Positions 18,124 to 28,479 of a DNA stretch of 64,000 nt are shown here, piece by piece. A model generated the notes under the pieces. It did no database searches, was not told where the DNA came from, and was given only the letters and a program-made list of their open reading frames with translations. Positions within the stretch are counted from its first letter, which is position 1. The number at the start of each line of letters is the position of its first letter. The DNA is from Myxococcales bacterium (lineage in GTDB: Bacteria; Myxococcota_A; Polyangia; Palsa-1104), in the NCBI GenBank assembly GCA_003170275.1, contig PNAM01000081.1, forward strand, positions 1 to 64,000, read 5' to 3'. Made by a program: the position numbers and the translations under genes.

Positions 18124-18903
18124 ATGAAGTTCTCCCTCCTACCCGTTGCCGCGCTGGCCTTCGGGCTCGGCGGCTGCGTCGACGACAATACGTTGTCGTA
18201 CTCGATCGATCGCATGATCGCGTTCGATCGGGCCGGCGACGCGTGCATGCCGATGCCCGGCTCCCTGGTGATCGCCACGCACGGGATCTACGACGTCGGC
18301 CTGGCGGCGCAAGGCGTGGGCAGCCCCGGCTTCGAAGAGGGGTACCAGGTCGCGCCGCTGGTGGTGAACCACCTGCTCGAGCGCACCATGATGGGCACCA
18401 TCGAGACCGACTCGATCGACGTCACCGGCTTCGACGTGCAGCTCATGCCGCCGCCGGATGATCCGCGCGTCGCCAACGCGCTGTCGAGCAACCTCAAGAG
18501 CTTCTTCGTGCCGCGCGCCGGCGGGCGGATCCCGCCCGGCTCGATGGGCAACGTCGAGATCGTCGAGGTGATCTCGGTCGATCTGGCCAAGGCGTTCGAC
18601 GCCACGCTGTCGGCGCAGAATGCCGCCGACCGGAGCCCCACCCATCCGCTCACCGTGCACATGCGCCCGGTCGGCAAGCGCGCAGGCCTGTCGATCAACG
18701 GCGGGTACGTCGACTATCCGGTGCAGCTCTGCCGCTTCTGCCTGAGCCAGCCGATCAACCCGTGCCCGCCGAAGGGCTTCCCGTCGGGCACCGGCATCAA
18801 CGACGCGTGCCTGCCGGCGCAGGACGGGTCCTCGACCTGCTGCGTGGATCCGACCGGACTCCTCTTGTGCGGCCCGGCGGTTCCCATCACGACCGGAATG
18901 TAG
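18124..18903 (+). CDS. Predicted lipoprotein of unknown function
   Basis: A 259-residue protein with a clear lipoprotein signal: hydrophobic core and GLGGC with Cys18. GGAGG lies 7 bases before the ATG. The body has no recognised domain. The C-terminal quarter is rich in Cys (LCRFC, NPCPP, DACLP, STCC, LLCG), suggesting disulphide-stabilised loops exposed in the periplasm or on the surface. It lies between aroB and the Roadblock gene on the same strand. Confidence 0.75.
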   Translation: MKFSLLPVAALAFGLGGCVDDNTLSYSIDRMIAFDRAGDACMPMPGSLVIATHGIYDVGLAAQGVGSPGFEEGYQVAPLVVNHLLERTMMGTIETDSIDVTGFDVQLMPPPDDPRVANALSSNLKSFFVPRAGGRIPPGSMGNVEIVEVISVDLAKAFDATLSAQNAADRSPTHPLTVHMRPVGKRAGLSINGGYVDYPVQLCRFCLSQPINPCPPKGFPSGTGINDACLPAQDGSSTCCVDPTGLLLCGPAVPITTGM

Positions 18904-18918
18904 TAAAAGCAAAGACCT

Positions 18919-19281
18919 ATGTTCCAGGAAAACATCAAGCGGTTGGTGGACGAGACCGAAGGCAGCGTCGCCGGTCTCCTCATGGGCTTCGACGGGATCG
19001 CAGTCGACAGCTTTTCGGTGCCGGGCTCGGGGGTGGACATCACCACGGTGGGCATGGAGTTTTCGTTCGTGCTCACGCAGATCCGCAAGGCCGCCGAGAT
19101 CCTGGAAGTGGGCGGGCTGCAGGAGATCGCCATCCGCGCCGAGAACCTGACCATCCTCATCCGGGTGGTGAGCCACGAGTACTTCATCGCGCTGGCGATG
19201 CGCGCCAACGGCAACTTCGGCAAGGGCCGCTATCTCTTGCGCGTGGTCGCTCCCAAGCTGCAGGAAGAGCTCCTCAGCTAG
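18919..19281 (+). CDS. Roadblock/LC7-domain protein (MglB-like fold)
   Basis: A 120-residue single-domain protein of the Roadblock/LC7 family. MGFDGIAVDSFSVPG forms the first strands, followed by a helix, and LTILIRVV with FIALAMRANGNFGKGRYLLR forms the last ones. Relatives act as dimeric regulators of small Ras-like GTPases; in Myxococcus, MglB is the GAP for MglA in polarity and pilus control. This copy is shorter and has no GTPase beside it, so the partner is unknown. Its place between pilus, aromatic and fatty-acid genes is intriguing. aroQ starts three bases after its stop. Confidence 0.82.
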   Translation: MFQENIKRLVDETEGSVAGLLMGFDGIAVDSFSVPGSGVDITTVGMEFSFVLTQIRKAAEILEVGGLQEIAIRAENLTILIRVVSHEYFIALAMRANGNFGKGRYLLRVVAPKLQEELLS

Positions 19282-19284
19282 CCG

Positions 19285-19730
19285 GTGGCCGGCCCCCTGA
19301 TCGCGGTCCTGCACGGGCCCAACCTCAACCTGCTCGGCACTCGCGAGCCCGACGTCTACGGCGCGACCACGCTGGCCGAGATCGATCGCACGCTCGCCGA
19401 ACGCGCTCGGGCGCGCGGCGCGACGGTGGAGTGCTACCAGTCGAACATCGAGGGCGAGCTGGTCGATCGCATCCAGGCAGCAGCGGGGCGCGCGCGCGCG
19501 ATCGTGATCAACCCCGGCGCGTACACGCACACCTCGGTGGCGATCGCCGACGCGCTCCGGGCGGTCGGCCTGCCGGCCGTGGAAGTGCACCTGTCGAACC
19601 TGCACAAGCGCGAGCCTTTTCGCCGGCGATCGTTGACTGCGCCGGCTTGTGTTGGCACCATCGCGGGCTTCGGTGCGCGGTCCTACTACCTGGCCCTGGA
19701 CGCGGCGCTCGATCTCGCCGAGGACACGAA

Positions 19731-19734
<4 letters not shown>
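19285..19734 (+). CDS. aroQ: 3-dehydroquinate dehydratase, type II
   Basis: A 149-residue class II enzyme that dehydrates 3-dehydroquinate to 3-dehydroshikimate; usually a dodecamer. Signatures: HGPNLNLLGTREPDVYG with the catalytic Tyr25, NPGAYTHTSVAIADAL, and EVHLSNLHKREPFRRRS with the catalytic His. It starts at GTG three bases after the Roadblock stop and overlaps accB by four bases (ATGA). The aroQ-accB-accC order is seen in other proteobacteria. Confidence 0.95.
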
Positions 19735-20251
<517 letters not shown>

Positions 20252-20252
<1 letters not shown>

Positions 20253-21595
20253 TGTTCAAGAAAGTCCTGATCGCAAATCGCGGAGAGATCGCGCTGCGCG
20301 TGATCCGCGCCTGCCGCGAGCTGGGGATCGCGACGGTGGCGGTGCACTCGACCGCCGACTCGAACGCGCTGCACGTCAAGTTCGCCGACGAGAGCGTGTG
20401 CATCGGGCCGCCGCCGGCCAAGCAGTCGTACCTGCACATCCCGGCGATCATCAGCGCGGCGGAGGTGACCGGCGCCGAGGCGGTGCATCCGGGGTACGGC
20501 TTTCTGTCGGAGAACGCCGAGTTCGCCGAGATGTGCGAGCGCTGCAAGCTGCGCTTCATCGGTCCGACGCCGGCGCTGATGCGCCTGATGGGCGGCAAGA
20601 TCTCGGCGCGCGCGGCGATGGTCAGGGCGGGCGTGCCGATCTTGCCAGGCACCGGCCTGCTCGAGACCGATGACCAGGCGCTCACCGCCGTCGAGGAGAT
20701 CGGCCTGCCGGTGATCATCAAGGCGTCGGCGGGCGGCGGCGGGCGCGGCATGAAGATCGTCAAGGACCGCTCGCGCCTGTTGCCGGCGCTTGAGATGGCG
20801 CGCGCCGAGGCGCTGGCCGGGTTCGGCAACTCGGACGTGTACCTCGAGCGCTACGTCGAGGCGCCGCGTCACATCGAGGTGCAGATCGTCGCCGACGGCA
20901 AGGGCGGGGTGGCGGCGCTCGGCGAGCGCGAGTGCTCGATCCAGCGGCGCCACCAGAAGCTGCTCGAGGAGGCGCCGTCGGTCGGGCTCACCGACGCCGA
21001 GCGCGAGAAGCTGCTGGCGCTGTGCGAAAAAGCGATCCGCGACATCAACTACTCGAACGTGGGCACGCTCGAGTTCCTCTACGAGCCGGGCCATTTCTAC
21101 TTCATGGAGATGAACACCCGAATCCAGGTCGAGCACACCGTGACCGAGATGGTCACCGGGCTCGATCTGGTGCGCGAGCAGATCAAGCTGGCGTGGGGCG
21201 ATCCGCTGTCGAAGAGCTTTCAGCCGGGGCGCTTCCGGCCGCGCGGGCACGCCATCGAGTGCCGCGTGAACGCCGAGGACCCGGTGAGCTTCGCGCCCTC
21301 GCCGGGGCGCATCACCGCGCTGAATCTGCCCGGCGGGTTCGGCGTGCGCGTCGACACGCACATCTACGAAGGCTACGTGGTGCCGCCCAACTACGACTCG
21401 CTGCTCGCCAAGCTGATCGTGCACGCCGAGGATCGCGACGCGGCGATCCGCCGCATGCGCCGCGCGCTCTCCGAGTTCGTCGTCGAGGGCGTCAAGACCA
21501 ACCTGCCGTTCCACCGCAAGCTGATGGACCACCCCGACTTCATCGCCGGGCGGCTCGATACCCACTTTCTCGAGCGTTTTACACCCTCAGCATAA
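20252..21595 (+). CDS. accC: Biotin carboxylase subunit of acetyl-CoA carboxylase
   Basis: A 447-residue ATP-grasp enzyme that carboxylates the biotin on AccB with bicarbonate and ATP. Signatures: KVLIANRGEIALRVIRACRELGI at the start, glycine loop AGGGGRGMKIV, and EMNTRIQVEHTVTE, which holds the active-site Arg and Glu. Length matches the family. The ATG overlaps the accB stop (TGATG). It is the last gene of the long + strand run from the HTH gene; a strong separate promoter follows. Confidence 0.96.
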
Positions 21596-21609
21596 AACTA
21601 CCCCAGTCC

Positions 21610-21638
21610 TTGACCCGCCCAATACTTGGGCGTAAAAT
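21610..21638 (+). promoter_or_regulatory. Sigma-70 promoter whose 17-base spacer is an inverted repeat
   Basis: TTGACC (21610-21615) and TAAAAT (21633-21638) are separated by exactly 17 bases. The whole spacer is CGCCCAA-TAC-TTGGGCG, a perfect 7-base inverted repeat, the ideal place for a repressor or a spacer-binding activator. As RNA from accC it could also form a terminator-like hairpin, but only a weak AT tract follows. The predicted start near 21645 excludes the GTG at 21642 as translation start of the next gene. Confidence 0.7.
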
Positions 21639-21659
21639 TAAGTGTTCTCGGACCTTACG

Positions 21660-24600
21660 TTGGCGACCAACAAAGACAAGCTGATCGCAGGTGCTCAGAA
21701 ACTGGTCGAAAAGGGCCAGTTCGACAAAGCGATCAAGGAATACCTGAAGGTCGTCCAGACGGACGACAAGGACGTCCGTATCTGGCTCAAGATTGGCGAC
21801 CTCTACGCCAAGTTGGGCAAGAAGCAGGAGGCGTCCGAGACCTATCAGAAGGTCGCCGAGTTCTATTCGGAGCAGGGCTTCTATCTCAAGTCGGTCGCGG
21901 TCTACAAACAGATCCTCAAGATCGATCCGCGGCTGATCGAGGTGAACCAGCGACTGGCGGAGCTGTACAAGCAGCTCGGCCTGTTGTCGGACGCGATGCA
22001 GCAGTACGAGACCGTCGCGGCGTTCTTCCACAAAGAGGGCAAGACCCGCGAGGCGCTCTCGGCGCTCAAGCAGATCGTCGAGCTCGATCCGGAGACCGTC
22101 GCCAACCGGATCAAGCTCGCCGAGCTGTACTCCAAAGAGCAGATGCCGCGCGAGGCGATCGACGAGTTCACCAAGGCCGCCGAGCAGCTCAAGGAGTCGG
22201 GCCGCACCGACGATTACATGAAGGTCGCCGAGCGGCTCTTGTTCCACTCGCCGGACAACCGGCCGGTGTCCAAGGAGCTGGCGCGGCTGTACATCGAGAA
22301 GAGCGACCCGCGGCGCGCGCTGCCCAAGCTGCAGGTGTGCTTCAAGGCCGATCCGCGCGACACCGAGGTGCTGTCGCTGCTCGCCAAGGCGTTCGAGTCG
22401 CTCGATCAGCGCTCGAAGTCGGTGTCGGTGCTCAAGGAGCTGGCGCGCATCCTCGGCGAGAACGGCGATCGTCAGGCGCGCGACGAGGTGTTCCGCAAGA
22501 TCTTGACACTCGCGCCGGGCGATCCGGACGCCGAGGCGGCGCTCGGCACCGGACCGCCACGCAAGGCCGGGAGCGCGCCGGCGCCGCTGCGACCGCCGCC
22601 GCTTCTGGCGTCGAGCGCGCACCAGACGCTCGGGGAGACCGGATCGAAGCCGCTGATGAGCGCGGGGTGGCCGAACCAGCCGCCGCCGCCGGCGGTGGTC
22701 CAGGATGATCCGCCGGCCGACGAGTTCGACGAGCGGCGGCCGAGCGTCGAGCCCGCAGAGAAGCCGGCACCCCGGGCGACCAAGCCGGCGCAGCCGCAGA
22801 CCGCGGTGGGCAAGCTGCTCGACGCCAGCGAGACCGGCTCGACGCCGCAGGCGACCGGCGACGGCGAAGAGGTCGCGCGGATCCTCAACGAGACCGACGT
22901 CTACATCAAGTACAAGCTGTACGCCAAGGCGATCGAGCACGTGCAGCGCGTGTTCGAGCACGATCCGCGGCACGTCGAGGCGCGCGAGAAGCTCAAGGCG
23001 CTGTACCTGAGCGTCGGCAAGCGCGACGAGGCGGTGCTCGAGCTGTGGGCGCTGGCCGAGCAGGCCGAGCCGGGCCGGCAGCGGCGCTTCCTGCGCGAGA
23101 TCCTCGAGCTCGATCCGTCGCACGCGCGCGCGGCGGCGATGCTCGGCGAGGAGCCGGCCGCGGTGCGCGAGACCACCTCCGCCAAGCGCAGGCGCACCGA
23201 GCAGCCGCGCGGCGGTGGCGGCGAGAACGACGAGCTGCTCGACGTGGACGATCTCGAGGAGCTCAACGACGAGGAGTTCGACGTCGCCGAGCCATCGCAG
23301 CGCATCCAGCTGCCGATCGGCACCGACGCCGACGACGCCTCCACGCTCAACGAGCGCGCGGACGCGCTGGCCGGCATGGCCGCGCCGCCCAACCGTGACG
23401 ACGCGGGCTTCGGCGAGGACGAGGTCTCGGTCGAGACCGAGGAGCCGGAGACCGCGTCGGACGAAGACGATCTGATTCCGCTGGTGGTCGATCCCGCGCA
23501 CGAGCGCGCGGCGGCTGGCGCCAGCACCAGCAGCGGCAGCGACGACGTCGAGGATCGCTTCGGGTTCGGCGGCGAGGAGGATGCGCGCGGCGGCGACCAA
23601 GATCGCTTCAGCCTCGACAGCGCCGAGAGCGCAGTGGAACCGCCGGCGGCGACGATCATCCCGCCCGCGCCGAAGATGCCCGCGAGCCCGGCGAAACCGG
23701 AGAGGCCTGCGCGTTCGTTCCGCGGGCGCGAGGAGCTGAGCGAGGACCACGACGTCCGCACCCGCTTCGACGATCAGGCGGTCAAGCACATGCAGGCCGA
23801 GGCGCTGTTCGGCAGCTCCGATTCGGAGATCGACGAGAGCGAGTTGCCGCCGGTCGAGGCGCTCAAGCACGGCACCGCGACGGTCCCGTCGGCCTCGCTG
23901 CCGCGCAGCCTGGCCAACACGCCGCCGCCGATGAAGCTGCCGCCCGAGGCGCCGACGCGCACCGAGGAGCCGCAGGCCGCCAAGCCGGTTGCCAAGCCCG
24001 CCGCGAAAGCGCCCGCGACGCCCGCGACGCCCGCGAAGCCGATGACGCCGGCGCCGATGGACACGCAGGCCGACGGGCGCTCGGAGACCAGCCTCGAGGA
24101 CGATCTCGACGAGGCCGACTTTTTCATCCAGCAGAGCCTGTTCGACGAGGCGCGCGCGATCCTCGAGGCGCTGCTCGAGCGTCATCCCAGCCATCCGTTG
24201 GTGGGCGCCAAGATGCGCGACCTGGTGGCGATGGAGAGCGCTGCCGGCGGCGAGACGGGTGGCCCGCCGCCGCCGTCCGAGGTCGGCGAGATCGGCGCGA
24301 CCACGCTCGATGGCTCCGAGCCGCAGCAGGTGATCGAGGCCGATCTGTCCGCCGAGCTGCCCGATGATCTACCCGGCGCCGTCGAGGACTCGAGCCCGCG
24401 CGCGATGGAGCCGCAAGGCACCGAGCCCGCCTTCGAGATGACCCGCAAGGGCGTGATCGAGAAGGGCGTGACCGCCGAGGACTTCGAGACCCATTACGAT
24501 CTGGGCATCGCCTACAAAGAGATGGGCCTGCTCGACGACGCGATCGCCGAGTTCAAGCTGGTGATGAAGGACACCGCGCGCGAGGTGCAGTGCCACTTGA

Positions 24601-24932
24601 TGATCGGGCTGTGCTGTCTCGAGAAGGGGCTGCAGACCGAGGCCATCGGCCACTTCAAGAAGGGCCTATACGTCGAAGGCATCTCCGAGCGCGAGTCGCT
24701 GTCGCTCTACTTCGAGCTCGGGCAGGCCTACGAGCGCCTGGGCGATCCGCGCGAGGCGCTGTACTACTACGAGAAGGTGGTCAAACGCGATCCGCGCTTC
24801 CGCAACGTCGAGAAGCTGGTCGAGGGGCTGCGCTCGGGCGTGCCGGCGCAGCAGGCGCTGCCGGCGAGCGGCTCGAACGACGACGTGGACGCGGCGTTCG
24901 ACACGCTGTTGGGATCGGGCGAGAGCAGCTAA
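21660..24932 (+). CDS. Very large TPR-repeat scaffold protein
   Basis: About 1090 residues with no signal peptide. TPR arrays lie at the N-terminus (about 5-290), in the middle (about 400-490) and at the C-terminus (about 930-1070), separated by long low-complexity acidic, Pro- and Ala-rich linkers. It has no catalytic motif, so it is probably a protein-protein scaffold. The start is taken as TTG at 21660 (Met-Ala-Thr-Asn-Lys) because the promoter places the transcript start after the GTG at 21642. Large TPR proteins of this type are common in Myxococcota; the function here is unknown. It ends one base before the convergent transpeptidase stop. Confidence 0.83.
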   Translation: MATNKDKLIAGAQKLVEKGQFDKAIKEYLKVVQTDDKDVRIWLKIGDLYAKLGKKQEASETYQKVAEFYSEQGFYLKSVAVYKQILKIDPRLIEVNQRLAELYKQLGLLSDAMQQYETVAAFFHKEGKTREALSALKQIVELDPETVANRIKLAELYSKEQMPREAIDEFTKAAEQLKESGRTDDYMKVAERLLFHSPDNRPVSKELARLYIEKSDPRRALPKLQVCFKADPRDTEVLSLLAKAFESLDQRSKSVSVLKELARILGENGDRQARDEVFRKILTLAPGDPDAEAALGTGPPRKAGSAPAPLRPPPLLASSAHQTLGETGSKPLMSAGWPNQPPPPAVVQDDPPADEFDERRPSVEPAEKPAPRATKPAQPQTAVGKLLDASETGSTPQATGDGEEVARILNETDVYIKYKLYAKAIEHVQRVFEHDPRHVEAREKLKALYLSVGKRDEAVLELWALAEQAEPGRQRRFLREILELDPSHARAAAMLGEEPAAVRETTSAKRRRTEQPRGGGGENDELLDVDDLEELNDEEFDVAEPSQRIQLPIGTDADDASTLNERADALAGMAAPPNRDDAGFGEDEVSVETEEPETASDEDDLIPLVVDPAHERAAAGASTSSGSDDVEDRFGFGGEEDARGGDQDRFSLDSAESAVEPPAATIIPPAPKMPASPAKPERPARSFRGREELSEDHDVRTRFDDQAVKHMQAEALFGSSDSEIDESELPPVEALKHGTATVPSASLPRSLANTPPPMKLPPEAPTRTEEPQAAKPVAKPAAKAPATPATPAKPMTPAPMDTQADGRSETSLEDDLDEADFFIQQSLFDEARAILEALLERHPSHPLVGAKMRDLVAMESAAGGETGGPPPPSEVGEIGATTLDGSEPQQVIEADLSAELPDDLPGAVEDSSPRAMEPQGTEPAFEMTRKGVIEKGVTAEDFETHYDLGIAYKEMGLLDDAIAEFKLVMKDTAREVQCHLMIGLCCLEKGLQTEAIGHFKKGLYVEGISERESLSLYFELGQAYERLGDPREALYYYEKVVKRDPRFRNVEKLVEGLRSGVPAQQALPASGSNDDVDAAFDTLLGSGESS

Positions 24933-24933
24933 C

Positions 24934-26616
24934 CTACGGCTTGGGGCCGGGATCTTGCGGCGTCGGCGCCGGAACCACCGACGGCACCGCCGGCGTCGGC
25001 GCACCTGGCGCTCCGGGCGCGGGCGTCGCGGCCGCGGTCGCTTCGTCGGCGCGGCGCTTCTCGGCCTCCTCGAGGCGCTCGGCCTCGAGCGTGCGATCGG
25101 GCGGTCCGATCGGCCGGTCCTGGCGGAACTGCTTGGCGATGTGCGAGTTGCGCACCACCACGTGCGGCGACTGCAACAGCTCGAGCGGCCGGAGGCCAGT
25201 CCAGCCCGGCGGCAGCGGCGGCGTCACCCACTCGAAGATGCGGCGCGCGTCGAGCGGCGCGGTGTTGACGCAGCCGTGGCTCTTGCTTACGCCGAAGCGA
25301 TCGTGCCAGTACGCGCCGTGGATCGCGTTGTGCCACTGGAAGAAGGTCGACCACGGCACCTTGTTCACGTAGTACGGCTTGTCCTCGTACGGCTGGTTCT
25401 TCATGGTGATCGCCCCGACCTTGGCCCACACCGGGTAGGTGCCCATCGGCGTGGCGATCGCGCGGCCCGACGAGACCATGGTCGCGAAGATCGGCTTGTC
25501 GTGCTCGTAGGTGACCAGCACCTGCTCGCCGAGGTCGACGTCGATCCACTTTTCGATCCCCTCGGCGACGGTCTTCGGGCGGTCGAGCTTGCGCACTTCG
25601 TTGACCGCGTCGGCCGAGATCCACAGCTCCGCCGGCGCCGCGGCCGGTGCTGCCGGCGCCGCGGCCGCAACGGGCGCGGGCGTCGTCTCGGGAGCTGGCT
25701 TCTTCTTGGCGTTGTCCGCGAGAATGTTGCCGAACGTGGCCAGCGGCGGCGGCTCGGCCACGGTGATCTTCAGCCACTTCTTCTTGCCGACCATCCGCTC
25801 GTCGACGATGTCGACCCGCGTACGTCGGTCAAGCGTCGTCACGGGCGTCGTCGACGGCGTTCCCTTGACGTTCTTCTCCAGCGGCGCGTCGTACACGTTG
25901 GCCTTGTCGGGCGTGATCCAGCCGAACGGCAGGTGCGTCGCATCGGTGAGCTCGATGCCGTGCCACTCGGCGCCGCCGCCCATCAGCACCGCCTTCTGCT
26001 TCTTGATCACCTTGCCGTCGACGGCGATCCAGTAGTCCTCACCGTCCCACTTGAACGGCTTCTCGATCGCGACCGTGTCGCCCTTCTTGAGCTTGCGCTC
26101 CGGCTCGGCGCCCTTCTTCAGATCGTCGAGGGTGGTCCACATCGGCATCATCTCGTCGTCCTTGCCGAGAATCATCACGTAGGTGAACGGCAGCCGCGAG
26201 CCCTCCTTGACCTGCAGCACCGACTCGGTGGTCGCCGCCTTGTCGGTTGGATTCGCCTCGCGCCCGCACAGATAGCCGAACGGCTCCAGCGCGTACCACA
26301 CCTTCGACGAGCAGCCGCCGCGGGTGGTCTTCACCACGCCCTTGATCGGCAGCCGCGCGCCGTGGATCGCGTTGCCCACCATCGGCGACGACCACGGCCG
26401 GATCTGGATGATCGCCTCCAGCGCCGACACCTCGACCGTCTTGATCTCGCTCGGCTCGACGGGCGGCTCGGGCGAGAGCTTGGGCGGGTTGTAGGGCTTG
26501 ATGTCCTCGGCCTTGAGCGGCACGCCCTGGATCACGTGGATGGGGTGCGGCTTCCACGGTTTGGCGAGGGCGAGCCCGGGAGCGAGCAGGGTGACGACGA
26601 GCGCCGTGCGGATCAT
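24934..26616 (-). CDS. L,D-transpeptidase (YkuD) envelope protein
   Basis: A 560-residue exported protein: signal peptide (about 1-18), two SH3-like beta regions (about 50-290), a Pro/Ala linker (about 300-330), and a YkuD L,D-transpeptidase domain (about 350-500) with the catalytic motif SHGCVNT (Cys449) and an upstream IHGAYWHD. It ends in an Ala/Pro-rich tail. Such enzymes form 3-3 peptidoglycan crosslinks or attach proteins to peptidoglycan. Its stop is one base from the convergent TPR gene. Confidence 0.88.
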   Translation of the reverse strand: MIRTALVVTLLAPGLALAKPWKPHPIHVIQGVPLKAEDIKPYNPPKLSPEPPVEPSEIKTVEVSALEAIIQIRPWSSPMVGNAIHGARLPIKGVVKTTRGGCSSKVWYALEPFGYLCGREANPTDKAATTESVLQVKEGSRLPFTYVMILGKDDEMMPMWTTLDDLKKGAEPERKLKKGDTVAIEKPFKWDGEDYWIAVDGKVIKKQKAVLMGGGAEWHGIELTDATHLPFGWITPDKANVYDAPLEKNVKGTPSTTPVTTLDRRTRVDIVDERMVGKKKWLKITVAEPPPLATFGNILADNAKKKPAPETTPAPVAAAAPAAPAAAPAELWISADAVNEVRKLDRPKTVAEGIEKWIDVDLGEQVLVTYEHDKPIFATMVSSGRAIATPMGTYPVWAKVGAITMKNQPYEDKPYYVNKVPWSTFFQWHNAIHGAYWHDRFGVSKSHGCVNTAPLDARRIFEWVTPPLPPGWTGLRPLELLQSPHVVVRNSHIAKQFRQDRPIGPPDRTLEAERLEEAEKRRADEATAAATPAPGAPGAPTPAVPSVVPAPTPQDPGPKP

Positions 26617-26674
26617 GGTTGCGAAGATCGTAGCACGCGTGCCCCGCAGCGGCTATTGGGCTGCTGTTCGACCG

Positions 26675-27073
26675 CTACTTGAATTTCTTGTGGCAGGCGC
26701 GGCAGGTGTCCTTCATCTCGGTGAGCGCCTTGGACGCGCCGGCGGCGTCCTTGGCTCCGGCCGCGTCGGCGAGCGCCCTGGCCTTGGCGTTGAGCTGGTC
26801 GGCGAACGCGACGAACTCGGGGCCCTTGGTGAACTCCTTGACCTTGGTGGAGGTCGCTTGCAGGCGCGCGCCCACGTCGGCGAACGCGGTCCAGTCGGCG
26901 TCGGTATAGCTGGCCTGGCCGGCCTTCTTCATCTGCGGGTCGGCGATGGTCGACTGCACGTCCATCACCTCGGCGAGGGTCTTGAGCTTGGGGATCTCGT
27001 CGGCGGGCAGGTTGTTCTTCTTGACGCAACCGGCGCCGGCGAGCGAGAGCACGAGCACGAGGGCGATGCGCAT
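26675..27073 (-). CDS. Small c-type haem lipoprotein, cytochrome c'-like
   Basis: A 132-residue exported protein with lipobox AGAGC (Cys16) and a single CxxCH haem site at the very C-terminus (CRACH, 124-128), the layout of class II cytochromes c. The body is predicted to be four helices. It probably sits in the periplasm as an electron carrier or gas-binding protein. AAGGAG precedes the ATG. Only 14 bases separate it from the upstream outer-membrane barrel gene, so the two may share a transcript. Confidence 0.82.
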   Translation of the reverse strand: MRIALVLVLSLAGAGCVKKNNLPADEIPKLKTLAEVMDVQSTIADPQMKKAGQASYTDADWTAFADVGARLQATSTKVKEFTKGPEFVAFADQLNAKARALADAAGAKDAAGASKALTEMKDTCRACHKKFK

Positions 27074-27087
27074 GGGCAGTCTCCTTA

Positions 27088-28440
27088 TTACTTGGGGGGG
27101 GCCTGGTGGGGATCGGGAATTGTGACGGCGTCCGCGCGATCGACGCGCTGGCCGAGCGAGGGCACCGTCGCCGCCGCTTCGCCCGGCCAGGTGCCGATCA
27201 CGCCGAGCAGGACGGAATGGCGCAGGTAGCTCGCCACCGGCGCGAGATCGGCCGGGTTGCCGAACTGCTCGATGAACTGATAGCGCGCGAAGATCTGGAT
27301 CTCGACGCGCGGCGTCCAGCCGAGCGTCGCGTCGGCGACCACCAGGTGCGTGCCCGAGCGCACGCCGCCGGTCTGGTAGTCGAGCTCGCGGCCATACTGA
27401 TACGCTGCGGTGCCCGAGGCCAACAGGTTGGTGGTACGCCCGATCGGCAACGAGCCGCGCAGCGCGACGTTGTCCATGGAGAACGTCCCCGCGGCGATCG
27501 CGTTGGGCGAGATGCTGTGCGTGTAGACCAGCTCGAGCGAGCCGTCCGGGTGCAGGTAGCGGATGGCGGCGAGCGCGGCTGGCTCGACGATCGCGGCGCC
27601 GGTGTCGTCGGCGCGGTTGGCCTCGGCGAAGCCGCCGTCGAGCTCGGAGCCCCAGAAGTGGCCGAAGTCGTGCCGCCACTTGAGCACCGCGCCGGTGACG
27701 ATCAGGCGCTGCTCGGGCGTGACCACCACGTTGCCGACCGGCGCGCCGTTTCCGTCGACGCCCGGTCCGCGCAGCTCGGTGAAGTCGGCGTAGTCGACGC
27801 GCAGCTCGGCGGCGAGCGCGTCTCGCAGCCACCCGCGCTCGGCCCCGAACCGGTCGTCGATCTCGTAGGTGTCGGGCGTGCTGCGCGGCGAGAGCGGATA
27901 GTACGAGTTGTAGGTCAGCGACTGGAGGAACCGCCACTGCGCGGTGATGTCCCAGACGAACCGCTCGGTGACCGTCGCGCCCAGGTACTCGGTGCCGCCC
28001 GGCGGCGTGATCATCACCGTGGTGGCGGCCGAGCCCAGGCTGAGGTTGAAGGTGTTGACCTGGCCCTGGGTGATCGCGGTGCCGAGGATGAGCTTGGTGG
28101 TCTTGCCGAGCTGGAAGAAGCCCATCCAGTCGAGCCGTTGGTTGTAGGAGTTGGCCTCGCTGTGCGACGCGTACAACAGCGCGCCGAAGGTGTAGCCGAG
28201 CTTCTGCACCGAGCGCGCGTCGCTGGTGGTCAGGTACAGCCCCGGCCGGATGTCGAAGTAGAAGTCCGCTTGCGGCGGAAGCTGGCCGGGCGCCAGGAGG
28301 TCGGGGGCGGCGAGGATGTTGTCGGTCCACGCTCCCGAGAGCGAGACCTGGGCCTGCAGGCTGGTCTTGCCGCTTGCTGGTGCGGGGAGCGTCGTGAGAA
28401 GAGCCGCCGCGAGCAGGGCGACGGCGCCGCGGCGAACCAT
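27088..28440 (-). CDS. Outer-membrane beta-barrel protein, possible exopolysaccharide secretion barrel
   Basis: A 450-residue protein with a signal peptide (about 1-25) and a run of alternating amphipathic strands rich in Tyr, Trp and Phe, typical of outer-membrane barrels. No TonB box or plug is seen. The family resembles barrels found with Wzx/Wzy-type exopolysaccharide clusters in Myxococcus. This matches its divergent neighbour, a BY-kinase-like protein 40 bases away, and the OPX lipoprotein further on. The ATG at 28440 is chosen over a longer frame because it begins the signal peptide. Function is inferred from fold and context. Confidence 0.7.
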   Translation of the reverse strand: MVRRGAVALLAAALLTTLPAPASGKTSLQAQVSLSGAWTDNILAAPDLLAPGQLPPQADFYFDIRPGLYLTTSDARSVQKLGYTFGALLYASHSEANSYNQRLDWMGFFQLGKTTKLILGTAITQGQVNTFNLSLGSAATTVMITPPGGTEYLGATVTERFVWDITAQWRFLQSLTYNSYYPLSPRSTPDTYEIDDRFGAERGWLRDALAAELRVDYADFTELRGPGVDGNGAPVGNVVVTPEQRLIVTGAVLKWRHDFGHFWGSELDGGFAEANRADDTGAAIVEPAALAAIRYLHPDGSLELVYTHSISPNAIAAGTFSMDNVALRGSLPIGRTTNLLASGTAAYQYGRELDYQTGGVRSGTHLVVADATLGWTPRVEIQIFARYQFIEQFGNPADLAPVASYLRHSVLLGVIGTWPGEAAATVPSLGQRVDRADAVTIPDPHQAPPK

Positions 28441-28479
28441 CGTCGGGAGCCTAACACGTCCCGATGTTATTCTATCGAC

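Noticed and set aside
21642..21659. GTG at 21642 as start of the TPR gene.
   Set aside because: The -10 box ends at 21638, so RNA begins near 21645. TTG at 21660 is the first usable start.
21579..24194. An 871-codon open frame antisense to the TPR gene.
   Set aside because: It is a GC-rich shadow frame; the + strand encodes a clear TPR protein with its own promoter.
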